DNA from: Chryseobacterium sp. MEBOG06
GTDB taxonomy: Bacteria > Bacteroidota > Bacteroidia > Flavobacteriales > Weeksellaceae
Length of the DNA: 64,000 nucleotides
Direction: 5' to 3'
Assembly (NCBI RefSeq): GCF_021869765.1
Contig: NZ_CP084580.1
Coordinates: 1,860,001 to 1,924,000, forward strand
The notes beneath the pieces are model-generated. The model saw only the letters and a list, made by a program, of their open reading frames with translations, was not told the origin of the DNA and searched no databases. The stretch's first letter is position 1. Every line of letters begins with the position of its first letter. Below are positions 50,976-59,191 of this stretch, piece after piece. The translations under genes were made by a program, and so were the position numbers.

Positions 50976-52292
50976 ATGAAAATTTATCTCACCGGACTGC
51001 TGATGCTGGGAACTTCCTACACAATATCGGCAGGCAGCTCCAGAATTGATACCATACGTTTATCCCTAAAAGATGCATGGCACAGAGCTGAAGAAAACAG
51101 CCGTCATATTAAAATCAATACCCTCAGTACAGACATTGCCGAAGCAGAAGTAAAAGATGCCAAAAGAGAACGGCTTCCGGAAATTGGAGTTAAAGGTTCC
51201 ATTGAAAAAGCTTCCAATATTCCTATTTATGAAAACGGAATTTTTTCGAAACCTACCCAGCACGAAGTGATCCATACACTTTACAGAGCAGGAGCAGATT
51301 TTTATCTGAATATTTATGAAGGAAATAAGCTGAACCTTAAGATTAAAGAAACTCAGACGCTTCAGAAAATTAAAAACATTCAAAAAGAACAGGCCGTTTC
51401 TGATATTCATTACAAGACGGCAGCCCTTTATCTTGATCTTCAGAAAACATTGATCTTCAGAAATCTCATCAAAAAAGATATTGAAGACCAGAAAGTACAG
51501 CTTAAAGAAATACAGACGCTTTATAAAAACGGAGTCGTACTGAAAAGTGATGTTTTAAGAATAGATCTTGAACTGTCCAAACGTAAAATGGCCCTGGTCA
51601 CCATTGAAAATGATATTCTGATTGCAATGCAGAAGTTAGATATTATCCTGGGAATTCCCGATGAACAGATCATTATTCCTGAAGAACCATTGAGTGAATG
51701 GGATGAAAAAATGACATATAATGAGTATTTGAAACTGGCCATGGATCACTCTTTTGATTATCACGTATCAGAACAACAGACCGAATTGAGCAAAGTAAAA
51801 CTAAAACAGGTAAAAGCCAATGTGAGCCCTAAAATAGGTTTGTACGGAGAGTTTTATTACGCCAATCCCCAGATTTTTCTTTATCCTTATAATCCTGACT
51901 GGTATTCATTAGGAATTGTAGGTTTAAAAGCTTCATTTTCCATATCATCACTGTATCATAATACTCAGAAAGTAAAAGCGGCTGCTTTGGAATTTGAAAA
52001 AGAAGAAGAGGTACATAAGGATACGGAAGATAAAATAAGACAGCAGGTAAAAGAAGCCTATCTGCGGTATCAGGAAGCCCTTGAACAGATAAAGGTAGCA
52101 GAAACCAACGTTGTCCAGGCCAAAGAAAATGCAAGGATTATGAAAAACACGTATTTCAGCCAGACTTCCCTTATTACCGATCTGCTGGATGCAGATATAC
52201 AGCTTCTGCAGACCAAATTTGAACTGGAAGCAGCGAAGATTATGGCACAAAACAATTATTATCTATTACAAAATATTACTGGCACTTTATAA
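50976..52292 (+). CDS. TolC-family outer membrane efflux protein
   Basis: 438 residues. A signal peptide covers about 1-19 (ends TISAGS). Two outer membrane efflux protein repeats run at about 30-225 and 245-435, with DAWHRAEENSRHIKINTLST, the helix around LKEIQTLYKNGVVLKSDVLR and TEDKIRQQVKEAYLRYQEAL near the end. It lies at the head of a three-gene operon, 4 bases before the adaptor. Trimers provide the outer membrane duct for the EmrAB-like pump. Confidence 0.91.
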   Translation: MKIYLTGLLMLGTSYTISAGSSRIDTIRLSLKDAWHRAEENSRHIKINTLSTDIAEAEVKDAKRERLPEIGVKGSIEKASNIPIYENGIFSKPTQHEVIHTLYRAGADFYLNIYEGNKLNLKIKETQTLQKIKNIQKEQAVSDIHYKTAALYLDLQKTLIFRNLIKKDIEDQKVQLKEIQTLYKNGVVLKSDVLRIDLELSKRKMALVTIENDILIAMQKLDIILGIPDEQIIIPEEPLSEWDEKMTYNEYLKLAMDHSFDYHVSEQQTELSKVKLKQVKANVSPKIGLYGEFYYANPQIFLYPYNPDWYSLGIVGLKASFSISSLYHNTQKVKAAALEFEKEEEVHKDTEDKIRQQVKEAYLRYQEALEQIKVAETNVVQAKENARIMKNTYFSQTSLITDLLDADIQLLQTKFELEAAKIMAQNNYYLLQNITGTL

Positions 52293-52296
52293 TACA

Positions 52297-53361
52297 ATGA
52301 AAAAAAAATATACCCCTACCGACAGGCTGATTACAAAAATCACAGGATGGATTTCAGTCTTAATCGTTGCTGCACTTATTATCTGGGGAGGTTTTACCCT
52401 TAAAAATTATTATCGGTACGAGCAGACCAATGATGCTCAGGTGCAGGAATACGTTAATCCTGTTATTTCAAGAGCAGGCGGATTCATTGTAGAAGTAAAA
52501 TTTGAAGAAAATCAGGAAGTAAAAAAGGGCGATACTCTTTTGGTGATTGACAACCGGGAGTATGTTCTTCAGCAAAAACAGACTCAGGCAGCTCTTCAGA
52601 AAGCCTATGCAGAATTGAAAGTACTGGCAAGCAATACAGGTACCACAGCTAAAGAAGCCGCAGCATCACAGGCTCAGGTAGAGGCCAGTAAAGCAAAAGT
52701 ATGGAAACAGGAGCTTGACTATAAAAGATACGAAAAGCTTTACAATGAAGAATCTGCAACCAAACAAAGGCTTGAAGATGCAAAAGCCTCATTGGATATC
52801 AATGAAAGTGATTACAAATCTTCCCAGGATAAGTATGCAGCATCCGTTTCTAAAATCAATGATATTCAGGCTGAAAAAACAGTTGTTCAGGCTGAAATTG
52901 TAAGGCTGGAAGCTTTACTGGACCGCCATAAACTGGATGTCAGTTATACAGCTGTTACCGCTCCATATGATGGAAGAATGGGAAGAAGAACTGTTGAAAC
53001 GGGCCAAATGATTGAAGCTGGAGAAACGCTTGCATTTATCGTCAACAATGAAACCGACAAATGGGTCGTAGCCAATTATAAAGAAACGCAGATTAAAGAT
53101 ATGCATATTGGTGATCATGTGAAAATTGTGGCCGACTCTTATCCTGATAAAGATTTTCAGGGAACTATTATATCACTTTCTCCGGCTACCGGATCAAGTT
53201 TTTCATTGCTTCCTCCTGATAACTCCACCGGAAATTACGTAAAAATCGTACAGAGAATTCCAGTGAGAATCAGAGTGGATGGTAAAAGAAACGAAATTGA
53301 TGTCCTTAAAGTAGGGATGAACGTGAATGTATATGCTGCTAAAAAGCATTCTAATGGTTAA
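52297..53361 (+). CDS. EmrA-like adaptor (HlyD family)
   Basis: 354 residues from the ATG at 52297. A start at 52189 lies inside the TolC gene and is rejected. One N-terminal helix (about 13-33, TGWISVLIVAALIIWGGFTL) anchors it. The two lipoyl halves are NPVISRAGGFIVEVKFEENQ and VTAPYDGRMGRRTVETGQMI, separated by a coiled hairpin (about 105-205). A beta-barrel with GDHVKIVADSYPDKDFQG follows. It overlaps the MFS pump gene by 8 bases. It links the pump to the TolC-like channel. Confidence 0.91.
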   Translation: MKKKYTPTDRLITKITGWISVLIVAALIIWGGFTLKNYYRYEQTNDAQVQEYVNPVISRAGGFIVEVKFEENQEVKKGDTLLVIDNREYVLQQKQTQAALQKAYAELKVLASNTGTTAKEAAASQAQVEASKAKVWKQELDYKRYEKLYNEESATKQRLEDAKASLDINESDYKSSQDKYAASVSKINDIQAEKTVVQAEIVRLEALLDRHKLDVSYTAVTAPYDGRMGRRTVETGQMIEAGETLAFIVNNETDKWVVANYKETQIKDMHIGDHVKIVADSYPDKDFQGTIISLSPATGSSFSLLPPDNSTGNYVKIVQRIPVRIRVDGKRNEIDVLKVGMNVNVYAAKKHSNG

Positions 53362-54946
53362 AAGAAAAACACCTTTTTTCAAAAGATGGGCTCCTGAATG
53401 GCTGGTGAAAATTATACTTTTCTCCATGACCCTACCTGGAATCATTATATTCTTTCTGCCATTATCCAATGTCAATGCTGCGGCAGGATACTATGGCTGT
53501 GAGCCTGCCGATATTCAGTTTTCTGTAGCGCTGTTCTATGCCGGATATGTTGGCTTTTACAGCTTGGAAAGAAGATTTTTCAGCTTTCTGGCGGCCAAAG
53601 AATATTTTCTTTTATTCACAACATTACAGATACTGGCCTGCCTGATCTGCTATTTTACCCGCGAGGTGTATATTCTGTTTCCGGTACGTTTTGTTCAGGG
53701 AATGTTGTTTGCAGGGAATGTCAACTTATCGCTTACCCAGATATTCACAAGACTGAGCAGTGAAAGAGGTCGGGAAATCAGTTTTTCCGTGTTCTTTGGG
53801 ATTCTGCTTTGTGCTATGCCTTTCAACAATCTGATCACGGCGGATCTTATTGATTCTTATAATTTTAATATTGTCTATAAAACGGCAATATTCTCCTATC
53901 TTCCGGGACTGGTTTTCCTGACCCTTGCCATGAGCAATTACAGAAGCCATGCAAGATTTCCGCTCTATAAACTGGATTGGGAAAGCTTTGTGCTTTTGAG
54001 TATCATATTGGTATTAATCGGGTATATCACCATTTTCGGGCAGGAATACTATTGGCTGGAGGATAACAGAATTTTAGGCAGCGTTATCGGAATTATAATC
54101 GTGGGGGCCATCTCTGTTTTCCGCCAGAATACGATTAAAAGACCCTATATTGATTTGAGAATCTTCAGATACCGAAATTTCAAAGTGGGTTTACTGATTC
54201 TTTTTGTCATGTATATTTGCCGCTTTGCTTCCGGGATTACGAATAATTACTTTGCGGCAGAACTGCATTTGGACCCTTTTCATATTTCATACATTAATGC
54301 TTTTAATCTTGCCGGGCTTGTTGCTGGAGTGATCATCGCCTGCTGTATGGTATTGCAGAAGAAAAGAATCCAGTACATCTGGGGCCCGGGTTTTTTGATG
54401 CTGCTGCTGTTTCATGCATTGATGTATTATTCTTTTGATGTACAGGCCGATGAGCACAATTATTATATTCCCTTATTCATTCAGGGTTTGGGAGTAGGGT
54501 TGATCATGGTTCCTACCATTATTTATATTATATCATCGGTTCCGGCTTCTATTGGACCATCGGCTGCGGCAACAGCACTGGTGGTGCGCTATTTCGGTTT
54601 TTGTATCAGCATTGCATTGATCAATTTTTTTGAACTTTTTGAAAAAAGCCGTCATTATAATGCCTTTCAGGATCATTTAAGTGCTGTAGATCCTGATGTT
54701 AAAAATTTTCTTCATCAGCAGACTGCCAAGCTTATTGCCAAAGGAATGCCTGAAGACCGCGCTGTGAAAGCTGCCAATAAATTGCTGGTAGGAAGAATGA
54801 ATGTGCAGGATCATGTGCGTTTTGCTATGGATTATTATGAGATGATGGTGTGGATGCTTGCTGCATGTATGCTGTTGATTTTTCTTTTTCCTTATCTGAA
54901 CCGTACCGCCCTGTATTTAAAATCCCGCAGGCTGTCTCCTGCATAA
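53354..54946 (+). CDS. EmrB-like MFS drug efflux pump (DHA2)
   Basis: 530 residues from the ATG at 53354, which overlaps the adaptor by 8 bases. An in-frame ATG at 53327 is further inside the adaptor. The 14-helix DHA2 layout is supported by about a dozen clear helices and length. Helix 1 contains LVKIILFSMTLPGIIIFFLP, and a late helix block has GLGVGLIMVPTIIYIISS. Substrates are usually amphipathic drugs or fatty acids expelled by proton antiport. It closes the AraC-controlled operon. Confidence 0.9.
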   Translation: MVKRKTPFFKRWAPEWLVKIILFSMTLPGIIIFFLPLSNVNAAAGYYGCEPADIQFSVALFYAGYVGFYSLERRFFSFLAAKEYFLLFTTLQILACLICYFTREVYILFPVRFVQGMLFAGNVNLSLTQIFTRLSSERGREISFSVFFGILLCAMPFNNLITADLIDSYNFNIVYKTAIFSYLPGLVFLTLAMSNYRSHARFPLYKLDWESFVLLSIILVLIGYITIFGQEYYWLEDNRILGSVIGIIIVGAISVFRQNTIKRPYIDLRIFRYRNFKVGLLILFVMYICRFASGITNNYFAAELHLDPFHISYINAFNLAGLVAGVIIACCMVLQKKRIQYIWGPGFLMLLLFHALMYYSFDVQADEHNYYIPLFIQGLGVGLIMVPTIIYIISSVPASIGPSAAATALVVRYFGFCISIALINFFELFEKSRHYNAFQDHLSAVDPDVKNFLHQQTAKLIAKGMPEDRAVKAANKLLVGRMNVQDHVRFAMDYYEMMVWMLAACMLLIFLFPYLNRTALYLKSRRLSPA

Positions 54947-55017
54947 AATTGACGCTGAGATTTTAATAAAATTAAGAAGAGTGTAGCTGTTTTAGCTTAT
55001 TTTTATAGTTGAGTGGT

Positions 55018-55050
55018 AAGAGGCTGTCTTTCAAAGGCAGTCTCTTTTGT
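55018..55050 (+). terminator. Terminator after the EmrB-like gene
   Basis: AGAGGCTGTCTT pairs with AAGGCAGTCTCT through two G-U pairs, with a 3-base loop, followed by TTTT. It lies about 70 bases after the stop. Confidence 0.7.
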
Positions 55051-55375
55051 ATTGAAAAAAAACATTTTTACCTATCAAAAATGGATTAGTCTCCTTAAAT
55101 ATTTGAATATTTAAGTGTAATGATGTGATTTTGAGCAACTTATTTTTAAAAATGAAATCCCTTTCCTCAAAACCTAAAGATAGTGGAGTAAAATTTGACA
55201 TTGAGACCTTCATAATCCTGAAAAAAAGTATTGACAACGGTCGGTAATAATAGTTTTTTTACAAATCAATAGTGAATCAACGGGAGTCCGAATTTTTTAT
55301 AAAAAAACAGATCAGCGTAATTTATTTATAAACAGATGCTTGCTGATGATGATGAAAAAAACAGCAAAAAAATAG
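55051..55375. other. Gene-free stretch before tRNA-Lys copy 1
   Basis: About 325 bases. The only possible frame, on the minus strand at 55031-55237, has no family pattern and no promoter. It lies in AT-rich DNA and is not called a gene. Confidence 0.5.
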
Positions 55376-55385
55376 TTGGAAAAAC

Positions 55386-55415
55386 TTGGAATTAAAAGGG
55401 AAATTTCTATCTTTG
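55386..55415 (+). promoter_or_regulatory. Complete Bacteroidetes promoter of tRNA-Lys copy 1
   Basis: TTG at 55386-55388, 19 bases, and TATCTTTG at 55408-55415, an ideal -33/-7 pair. Transcript start near 55422, 37 bases before the tRNA. Confidence 0.88.
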
Positions 55416-55458
55416 CAGTCCCTTAAACAAAGGGATTTACTTGAAAAAGTACGTGGCC

Positions 55459-55531
55459 GACTCGGTAGCTCAGCTGGTAGAGCAATACACTTTTAATGTA
55501 TGGGTCCTGGGTTCGAATCCCAGCCGGGTCA
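55459..55531 (+). tRNA. tRNA-Lys (anticodon TTT), copy 1
   Basis: 73 bases. The acceptor arms GACTCGG/CCGGGTC pair with one G-T, and the D-arm has GCTC/GAGC. The anticodon loop CTTTTAA carries TTT, and the T-arm has GGGTTCGAATCCC. The discriminator is A and CCA is not encoded. A terminator follows (55539-55569). Confidence 0.97.
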
Positions 55532-55538
55532 CAATCAG

Positions 55539-55569
55539 AAAGAACTATCCTTTGGTAGTTCTTTTTTTT
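55539..55569 (+). terminator. Terminator of tRNA-Lys copy 1
   Basis: AAAGAACTA pairs with TAGTTCTTT around TCCTTTGG, followed by more Ts. It lies 8 bases after the tRNA. Confidence 0.82.
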
Positions 55570-55720
55570 ATCTGAAAGGTGCCTAATCGGGATAAGCTGC
55601 AGACTGATGTAATGATAAAAAGTGCTTGATATAAGATGTTTCTCACTGCTGATTGAAAGCGTATAAAAACTTTAGATAGTTTCTCTATATCAATCAATGA
55701 ATTAATTGAAAACACTGCTG

Positions 55721-55728
55721 TATATTTG
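55721..55728 (+). promoter_or_regulatory. -7 promoter box TATATTTG for the AraC gene
   Basis: Exact TAnnTTTG, 26 bases before the ATG at 55755. A -33 TTG at standard distance is absent. Confidence 0.5.
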
Positions 55729-55754
55729 TATATAACAAAAATCTGGGCACCAAT

Positions 55755-56543
55755 ATGAAATTCATTCATCAGACAGATCCTTTAAAATTTACTTTTTTTG
55801 AATTACACCATAGTCCGGATAATTATATGCAAAGTCCCTACAGGGCTGATTTCTTTGAAATGATCTGGCTTAAAAAAAATCAGGAACACGAAATCTTTCT
55901 TATCCCTCCATATCGCCTTGCTGAGATGAGCATTGACGATAAAGAGGGCTGTTTAATTGCTTTCAAAAGAGAATATCTGGAAGAAGATAATAAAGAATAC
56001 GCACTGGATGTTTTTAATCTTTTCAATATGCACGGACAGTATTCCAGTTTTCGTTTAGATCAGGATGTTGTGGAAACCTTTGAATATCTAAAAATACTGA
56101 TAGAAAAAGAATACAGTCATCCAATGGGAACTTTTCTGGCTTTAAAGGCTTTGTTAAAGGTTTTTTTACTGAATCTTATCCGCATTAACCAAAATTACTT
56201 TTTGAATCAGGATGTCAATCAGAAAAGGGTGTATCAGTTTATTATGCTGATGGATGAGAATTATAAAACAGAAAGAAAAGCAGATTTTTATTCGTCAAAA
56301 ATGGGCATCAGTGAAAAGAGGATTAACCAGATTCTTAAGGATAAAATGAACAAGACCCTTACACAGCTTCTGCATGAAAGAGTCATTTTGGAAGCCAGCA
56401 GAAGCCTCATAGCAGGTGAACTCACAATAAAGGAAATTGCATTTGATCTAAACTTTGATGATCCGGCTTATTTTTCCCGATTTTATAAAAAGCAGACAGG
56501 TCATACTCCCGAAGATTTTAAGAAACTTAATTCAGTGCTCTAA
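55755..56543 (+). CDS. AraC-family regulator between tRNA-Lys copies
   Basis: 262 residues. The N-terminal sensor part (about 1-155) resembles cupin-like sensors of AraC proteins (FFEMIWLKKNQEHEIFLIPP). Two helix-turn-helices follow (ADFYSSKMGISEKRINQILK and LTIKEIAFDLNFDDPAYFSR, then FYKKQTGHTPEDFKKL). It lies 211 bases before a PhlG-like hydrolase on the same strand, so it may regulate that gene. Both lie between repeated tRNA blocks. Confidence 0.86.
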   Translation: MKFIHQTDPLKFTFFELHHSPDNYMQSPYRADFFEMIWLKKNQEHEIFLIPPYRLAEMSIDDKEGCLIAFKREYLEEDNKEYALDVFNLFNMHGQYSSFRLDQDVVETFEYLKILIEKEYSHPMGTFLALKALLKVFLLNLIRINQNYFLNQDVNQKRVYQFIMLMDENYKTERKADFYSSKMGISEKRINQILKDKMNKTLTQLLHERVILEASRSLIAGELTIKEIAFDLNFDDPAYFSRFYKKQTGHTPEDFKKLNSVL

Positions 56544-56754
56544 ACTTTCTTTTTGAATTCCGGTTTTTTCAGCGCCGTATCATTGAAATTTTTCAACCGG
56601 GTTACCTATTTCCAAATTGTACAGATGGATTGGATAATTGTGCAAGTACATTTCTACAGGGCTGATCTAACTTTGACTTATTATTCATGGCTGATCTTGT
56701 AGTGGAGTACAGGATTTTCAGCTCAATATTTAACAAGTATAAAAAATAGTAAGT

Positions 56755-57456
56755 ATGGAATTGACAAAGGAAATTGAAAGCCAGATCTTTGAGAATATTG
56801 ACGCTCTATTATCATCTAAACCCATATCTCTTGAAGCGGGTATCAGAAGATTGGACAACGGAATGCTTCATGTGGCTATGAGGAATGTTTTACACAACTG
56901 TAAAGGAAAAATGCTGGACTGGTGGTTTAAGTATTTTGAAACCACTGCCGATTTAAAGTTATGGCATCCTCACGATCATATAGAACACGGGGGATGGGAT
57001 CATCAATGGATTAAGCATAAGAATTATATAGGGGCTACTATTCATGCAACAGAATCATTGGGAGATATTCCCCCTGTACCGGCGACAATCAAATTTCATG
57101 ATCCTGCAGAAATTTTCAGTCCGGAAATTTTAAGAGAAGCTTATTGCAGCGGAGAGGTAAGTGCAGTTATTTATGCCAGAATTGGATTTGGGGAAAATAC
57201 TCCGGTAGATTCAAACGGAGATCCGGTAGACGGCTATATGTTTCATGTGGTAAGAGATACGGTGCAGGGATGTACACTGAGAAGTCATTTTTTTCTGGGG
57301 GCATTAGCAGCAGACAGTGAGCACCAGCTGTCTGATGAAATCGGATTCGGGCTGATGGAGCATTGTTACAGTGAGTTTACCTATCTGGCGCAGATTCTTC
57401 CATCTCTTTACTATGCCGAAAATAAAACAGGAGATAAGGCGCCTATTCTATGGTAA
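56755..57456 (+). CDS. PhlG-like (diacetylphloroglucinol hydrolase family) protein
   Basis: 233 residues with the family signatures of 2,4-diacetylphloroglucinol hydrolase: a WWF segment (MLDWWFKYFETTADLKLWHP), then HDHIEHGGWDHQW with likely zinc ligands, and a C-terminal GLMEHCYSEFTYLAQILPSL with the H..E pair. PhlG breaks a C-C bond in acylated phloroglucinol; relatives are widespread and most have unknown substrates. It is shorter than PhlG (about 290 residues). It lies alone with its AraC neighbour, and no phloroglucinol pathway is visible. Confidence 0.75.
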   Translation: MELTKEIESQIFENIDALLSSKPISLEAGIRRLDNGMLHVAMRNVLHNCKGKMLDWWFKYFETTADLKLWHPHDHIEHGGWDHQWIKHKNYIGATIHATESLGDIPPVPATIKFHDPAEIFSPEILREAYCSGEVSAVIYARIGFGENTPVDSNGDPVDGYMFHVVRDTVQGCTLRSHFFLGALAADSEHQLSDEIGFGLMEHCYSEFTYLAQILPSLYYAENKTGDKAPILW

Positions 57457-57531
57457 CTTTCCACGATAAGCTGTCTTTTTTTTATAAAAGAAGCGACATC
57501 GGTTTTGAAAAATAAAGAAAAGTTTATAAAG

Positions 57532-57565
57532 ATGCTATGTGAAAAATTTTCATGTAGCATTTTTT
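57532..57565 (+). terminator. Terminator after the PhlG-like gene
   Basis: Stem of about 13 pairs, ATGCTA(TG)TGAAA with TTTCA(TG)TAGCAT including two G-T pairs, followed by TTTTT. It is placed before the second tRNA block. Confidence 0.75.
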
Positions 57566-57678
57566 CAAATAATTATTGCTCAGCAAGTTGTACGATCCGG
57601 TTCAGTTTTGAATTTATAACCGCTTTCGCTTTTGCCTCTTTAAAGAGAATTTTTTTAATAAAAAAAGCTTGAAAAAAC

Positions 57679-57708
57679 TTGGAATTAAAAAGGAAATTTC
57701 TATCTTTG
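57679..57708 (+). promoter_or_regulatory. Complete Bacteroidetes promoter of tRNA-Lys copies 2 and 3
   Basis: TTG at 57679-57681, 19 bases, TATCTTTG at 57701-57708. The same design as copy 1. Copy 3 has no promoter of its own nearby, so one transcript probably carries both. Confidence 0.87.
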
Positions 57709-57751
57709 CAGTCCCTTAAACAAAGGGTTTACTTGAAAAAAGTAAGTGGCC

Positions 57752-57824
57752 GACTCGGTAGCTCAGCTGGTAGAGCAATACACTTTTAATGTATGGGTCC
57801 TGGGTTCGAATCCCAGCCGGGTCA
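57752..57824 (+). tRNA. tRNA-Lys (anticodon TTT), copy 2
   Basis: 73 bases, identical to copy 1 from the acceptor 5' end to the discriminator A. CCA is not encoded. Confidence 0.97.
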
Positions 57825-57952
57825 CTAACAATAAAAATTACTGGATTTGTAATTTTATTCACTGCATGATAAAATTCTATCTGCGGAAACTATAAAAAAA
57901 ATAAGATTAAATTGAGTAGTTTTTAATTATTCAATTTTAATTAAAAAAGGCC

Positions 57953-58025
57953 GACTCGGTAGCTCAGCTGGTAGAGCAATACACTTTTAATGTATGGGTC
58001 CTGGGTTCGAATCCCAGCCGGGTCA
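57953..58025 (+). tRNA. tRNA-Lys (anticodon TTT), copy 3
   Basis: 73 bases, identical to copies 1 and 2. It lies 128 bases after copy 2, without its own TTG-N19-TAnnTTTG, and is followed by a strong terminator. Confidence 0.97.
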
Positions 58026-58028
58026 CTA

Positions 58029-58059
58029 AAAAGCAACTCCAAAAGAGTTGCTTTTTTTG
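58029..58059 (+). terminator. Terminator of the tRNA-Lys pair
   Basis: AAAGCAACTC pairs with GAGTTGCTTT around CAAAA, followed by a T-run. It lies 4 bases after tRNA-Lys copy 3. Confidence 0.85.
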
Positions 58060-58075
58060 TTTTCCTTCGGGATGA

Positions 58076-58160
58076 GAATAAGGGGTCAATTCAAGAAGGC
58101 CAGAGGGGGTGACACTGCTGAGCCAATTCCGATGGGATCTACTGGGCTGCTCCAAAGAAT
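58076..58160. mobile_element. GC-rich scrap, possible insertion-sequence end remnant
   Basis: About 85 bases, clearly more GC-rich than the flanks, starting 17 bases after the tRNA terminator. The reverse strand reads GGAATTGGCTCAG and GTGTCACCCCC, which recall terminal repeat boxes of IS21-type elements. No transposase or second end is present. The identification is from memory of such ends and is uncertain. Confidence 0.3.
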
Positions 58161-58219
58161 CTCTGCTATTTTTTAATTTATTTTAGTACTTTTTAAGCTT
58201 CGTTTTTGGATATTTGTAC

Positions 58220-59092
58220 ATGGCTCTATTTATAACTTTAGATAATGTCTATCAACTGTATAATCTTGATTCTTCGAAAAAGACGGAGGGAATAGTTATT
58301 CTTAGTCAACAAAATGACCCAAAGAAGAAATATACAGCGCATAGTCGCCTATTTGATGGCTTATTACTTGGCTTCATGGTACGAGGATCCATGAAATCGC
58401 AAATCCATTTTTTAGAGTATGAAATAAACACGGGTGATATTGCTGTTTTACAACCGCAATTAATGATTGACACAAAGTCATTGAGCGAAGATGCAGAAAT
58501 ACTAACAATTGGTCTTTCATTAGATTTTATTACAGAATTTCCCCTTCTACGTAAGTTTGTAATGAATAACCAAATTAGATGGCAGCCCATTATCAGACTT
58601 CAACCCGAAGATATAAAGCTCCAGAATGAATTATTGAGACTTTTACAAAACTTCTATCATAAAAAGCCGAGTTGTAATAAGACACAAATGCTACGGAATC
58701 TTGTTATGGTCCTGATTAGTATGATTTCTGAAGTATATTCTAATTTACCGAACAACAAAAGCTTAGTAAAAAACCGAACACATGAGATTATAGATGATTT
58801 TTATCGACTAATCTCAAAGTATGCTAACCAACAGAGAAGTGTTGCATTTTATGCAGAAAAGCTACATTTAACACCACAATATCTGTCGGCTTTCCTAAAA
58901 CAGAAAACTGGAAAATCTGTACTACAGTGGATTGATCATATTACAATTCTGCACGCTAAAACATTATTAAAATCTTCTAATTTATCTATTAAGGAAATTA
59001 GCAATGAGCTTCATTTTGAAGAGACAAGTACCTTTTGCAGATACTTCAGAAGAATAGTAGGCGTGTCGCCAAAAACTTATAGAAACGAATAA
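58220..59092 (+). CDS. AraC-family regulator next to the MFS transporter
   Basis: 290 residues from the ATG at 58220; a TTG at 58214 is less likely. An N-terminal cupin-like part (LFDGLLLGFMVRGSMKSQIH, then YEINTGDIAVLQPQLMIDT) is followed by two helix-turn-helices (VAFYAEKLHLTPQYLSAFLK and LSIKEISNELHFEETSTFCR). It lies 99 bases before a Tet-like MFS gene on the same strand and may control it. The DNA appears more AT-rich and the codon usage less typical than the efflux operons upstream. Confidence 0.84.
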   Translation: MALFITLDNVYQLYNLDSSKKTEGIVILSQQNDPKKKYTAHSRLFDGLLLGFMVRGSMKSQIHFLEYEINTGDIAVLQPQLMIDTKSLSEDAEILTIGLSLDFITEFPLLRKFVMNNQIRWQPIIRLQPEDIKLQNELLRLLQNFYHKKPSCNKTQMLRNLVMVLISMISEVYSNLPNNKSLVKNRTHEIIDDFYRLISKYANQQRSVAFYAEKLHLTPQYLSAFLKQKTGKSVLQWIDHITILHAKTLLKSSNLSIKEISNELHFEETSTFCRYFRRIVGVSPKTYRNE

Positions 59093-59191
59093 TAATTTAT
59101 ATTCGGCGATCTATCCCACCAACTTTCAGATTGTACGTAAACTCCATTAAACTGTCAATTCCTTCTTTTTATCTCTGTTTAATTTTACAGC

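Larger units (their letters stand above)
55376..55531 (+). repeat. tRNA-Lys block, copy 1 (promoter, leader, tRNA)
   Basis: The promoter, the leader with the small hairpin CCCTT-AAACA-AAGGG, and the tRNA are repeated at 57669-57824 with only a handful of differences. The unit is about 156 bases. Confidence 0.88.
57669..57824 (+). repeat. tRNA-Lys block, copy 2
   Basis: Repeats 55376-55531 with small differences (AAAAAGG for AAAAGGG before the -7 box and one base less in the leader). Together with copy 1 it forms direct repeats 2.3 kb apart that enclose an AraC gene and a PhlG-like gene. Confidence 0.88.

Noticed and set aside
55031..55237. Minus-strand frame of 68 codons
   Set aside because: No family pattern, no promoter, and it overlaps the terminator of the efflux operon.
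55231..55256. TTGACA followed by TAATAAT as a proteobacterial-type promoter
   Set aside because: The genome uses TTG/TAnnTTTG promoters, and there is no gene downstream within range except the tRNA, which has its own exact promoter.
57964..58155. Minus-strand frame of 63 codons across tRNA-Lys copy 3 (ends LGFEPRTHTLKVYCSTS)
   Set aside because: It is the reverse complement of a tRNA gene and its flank. Such frames are a known annotation artefact.
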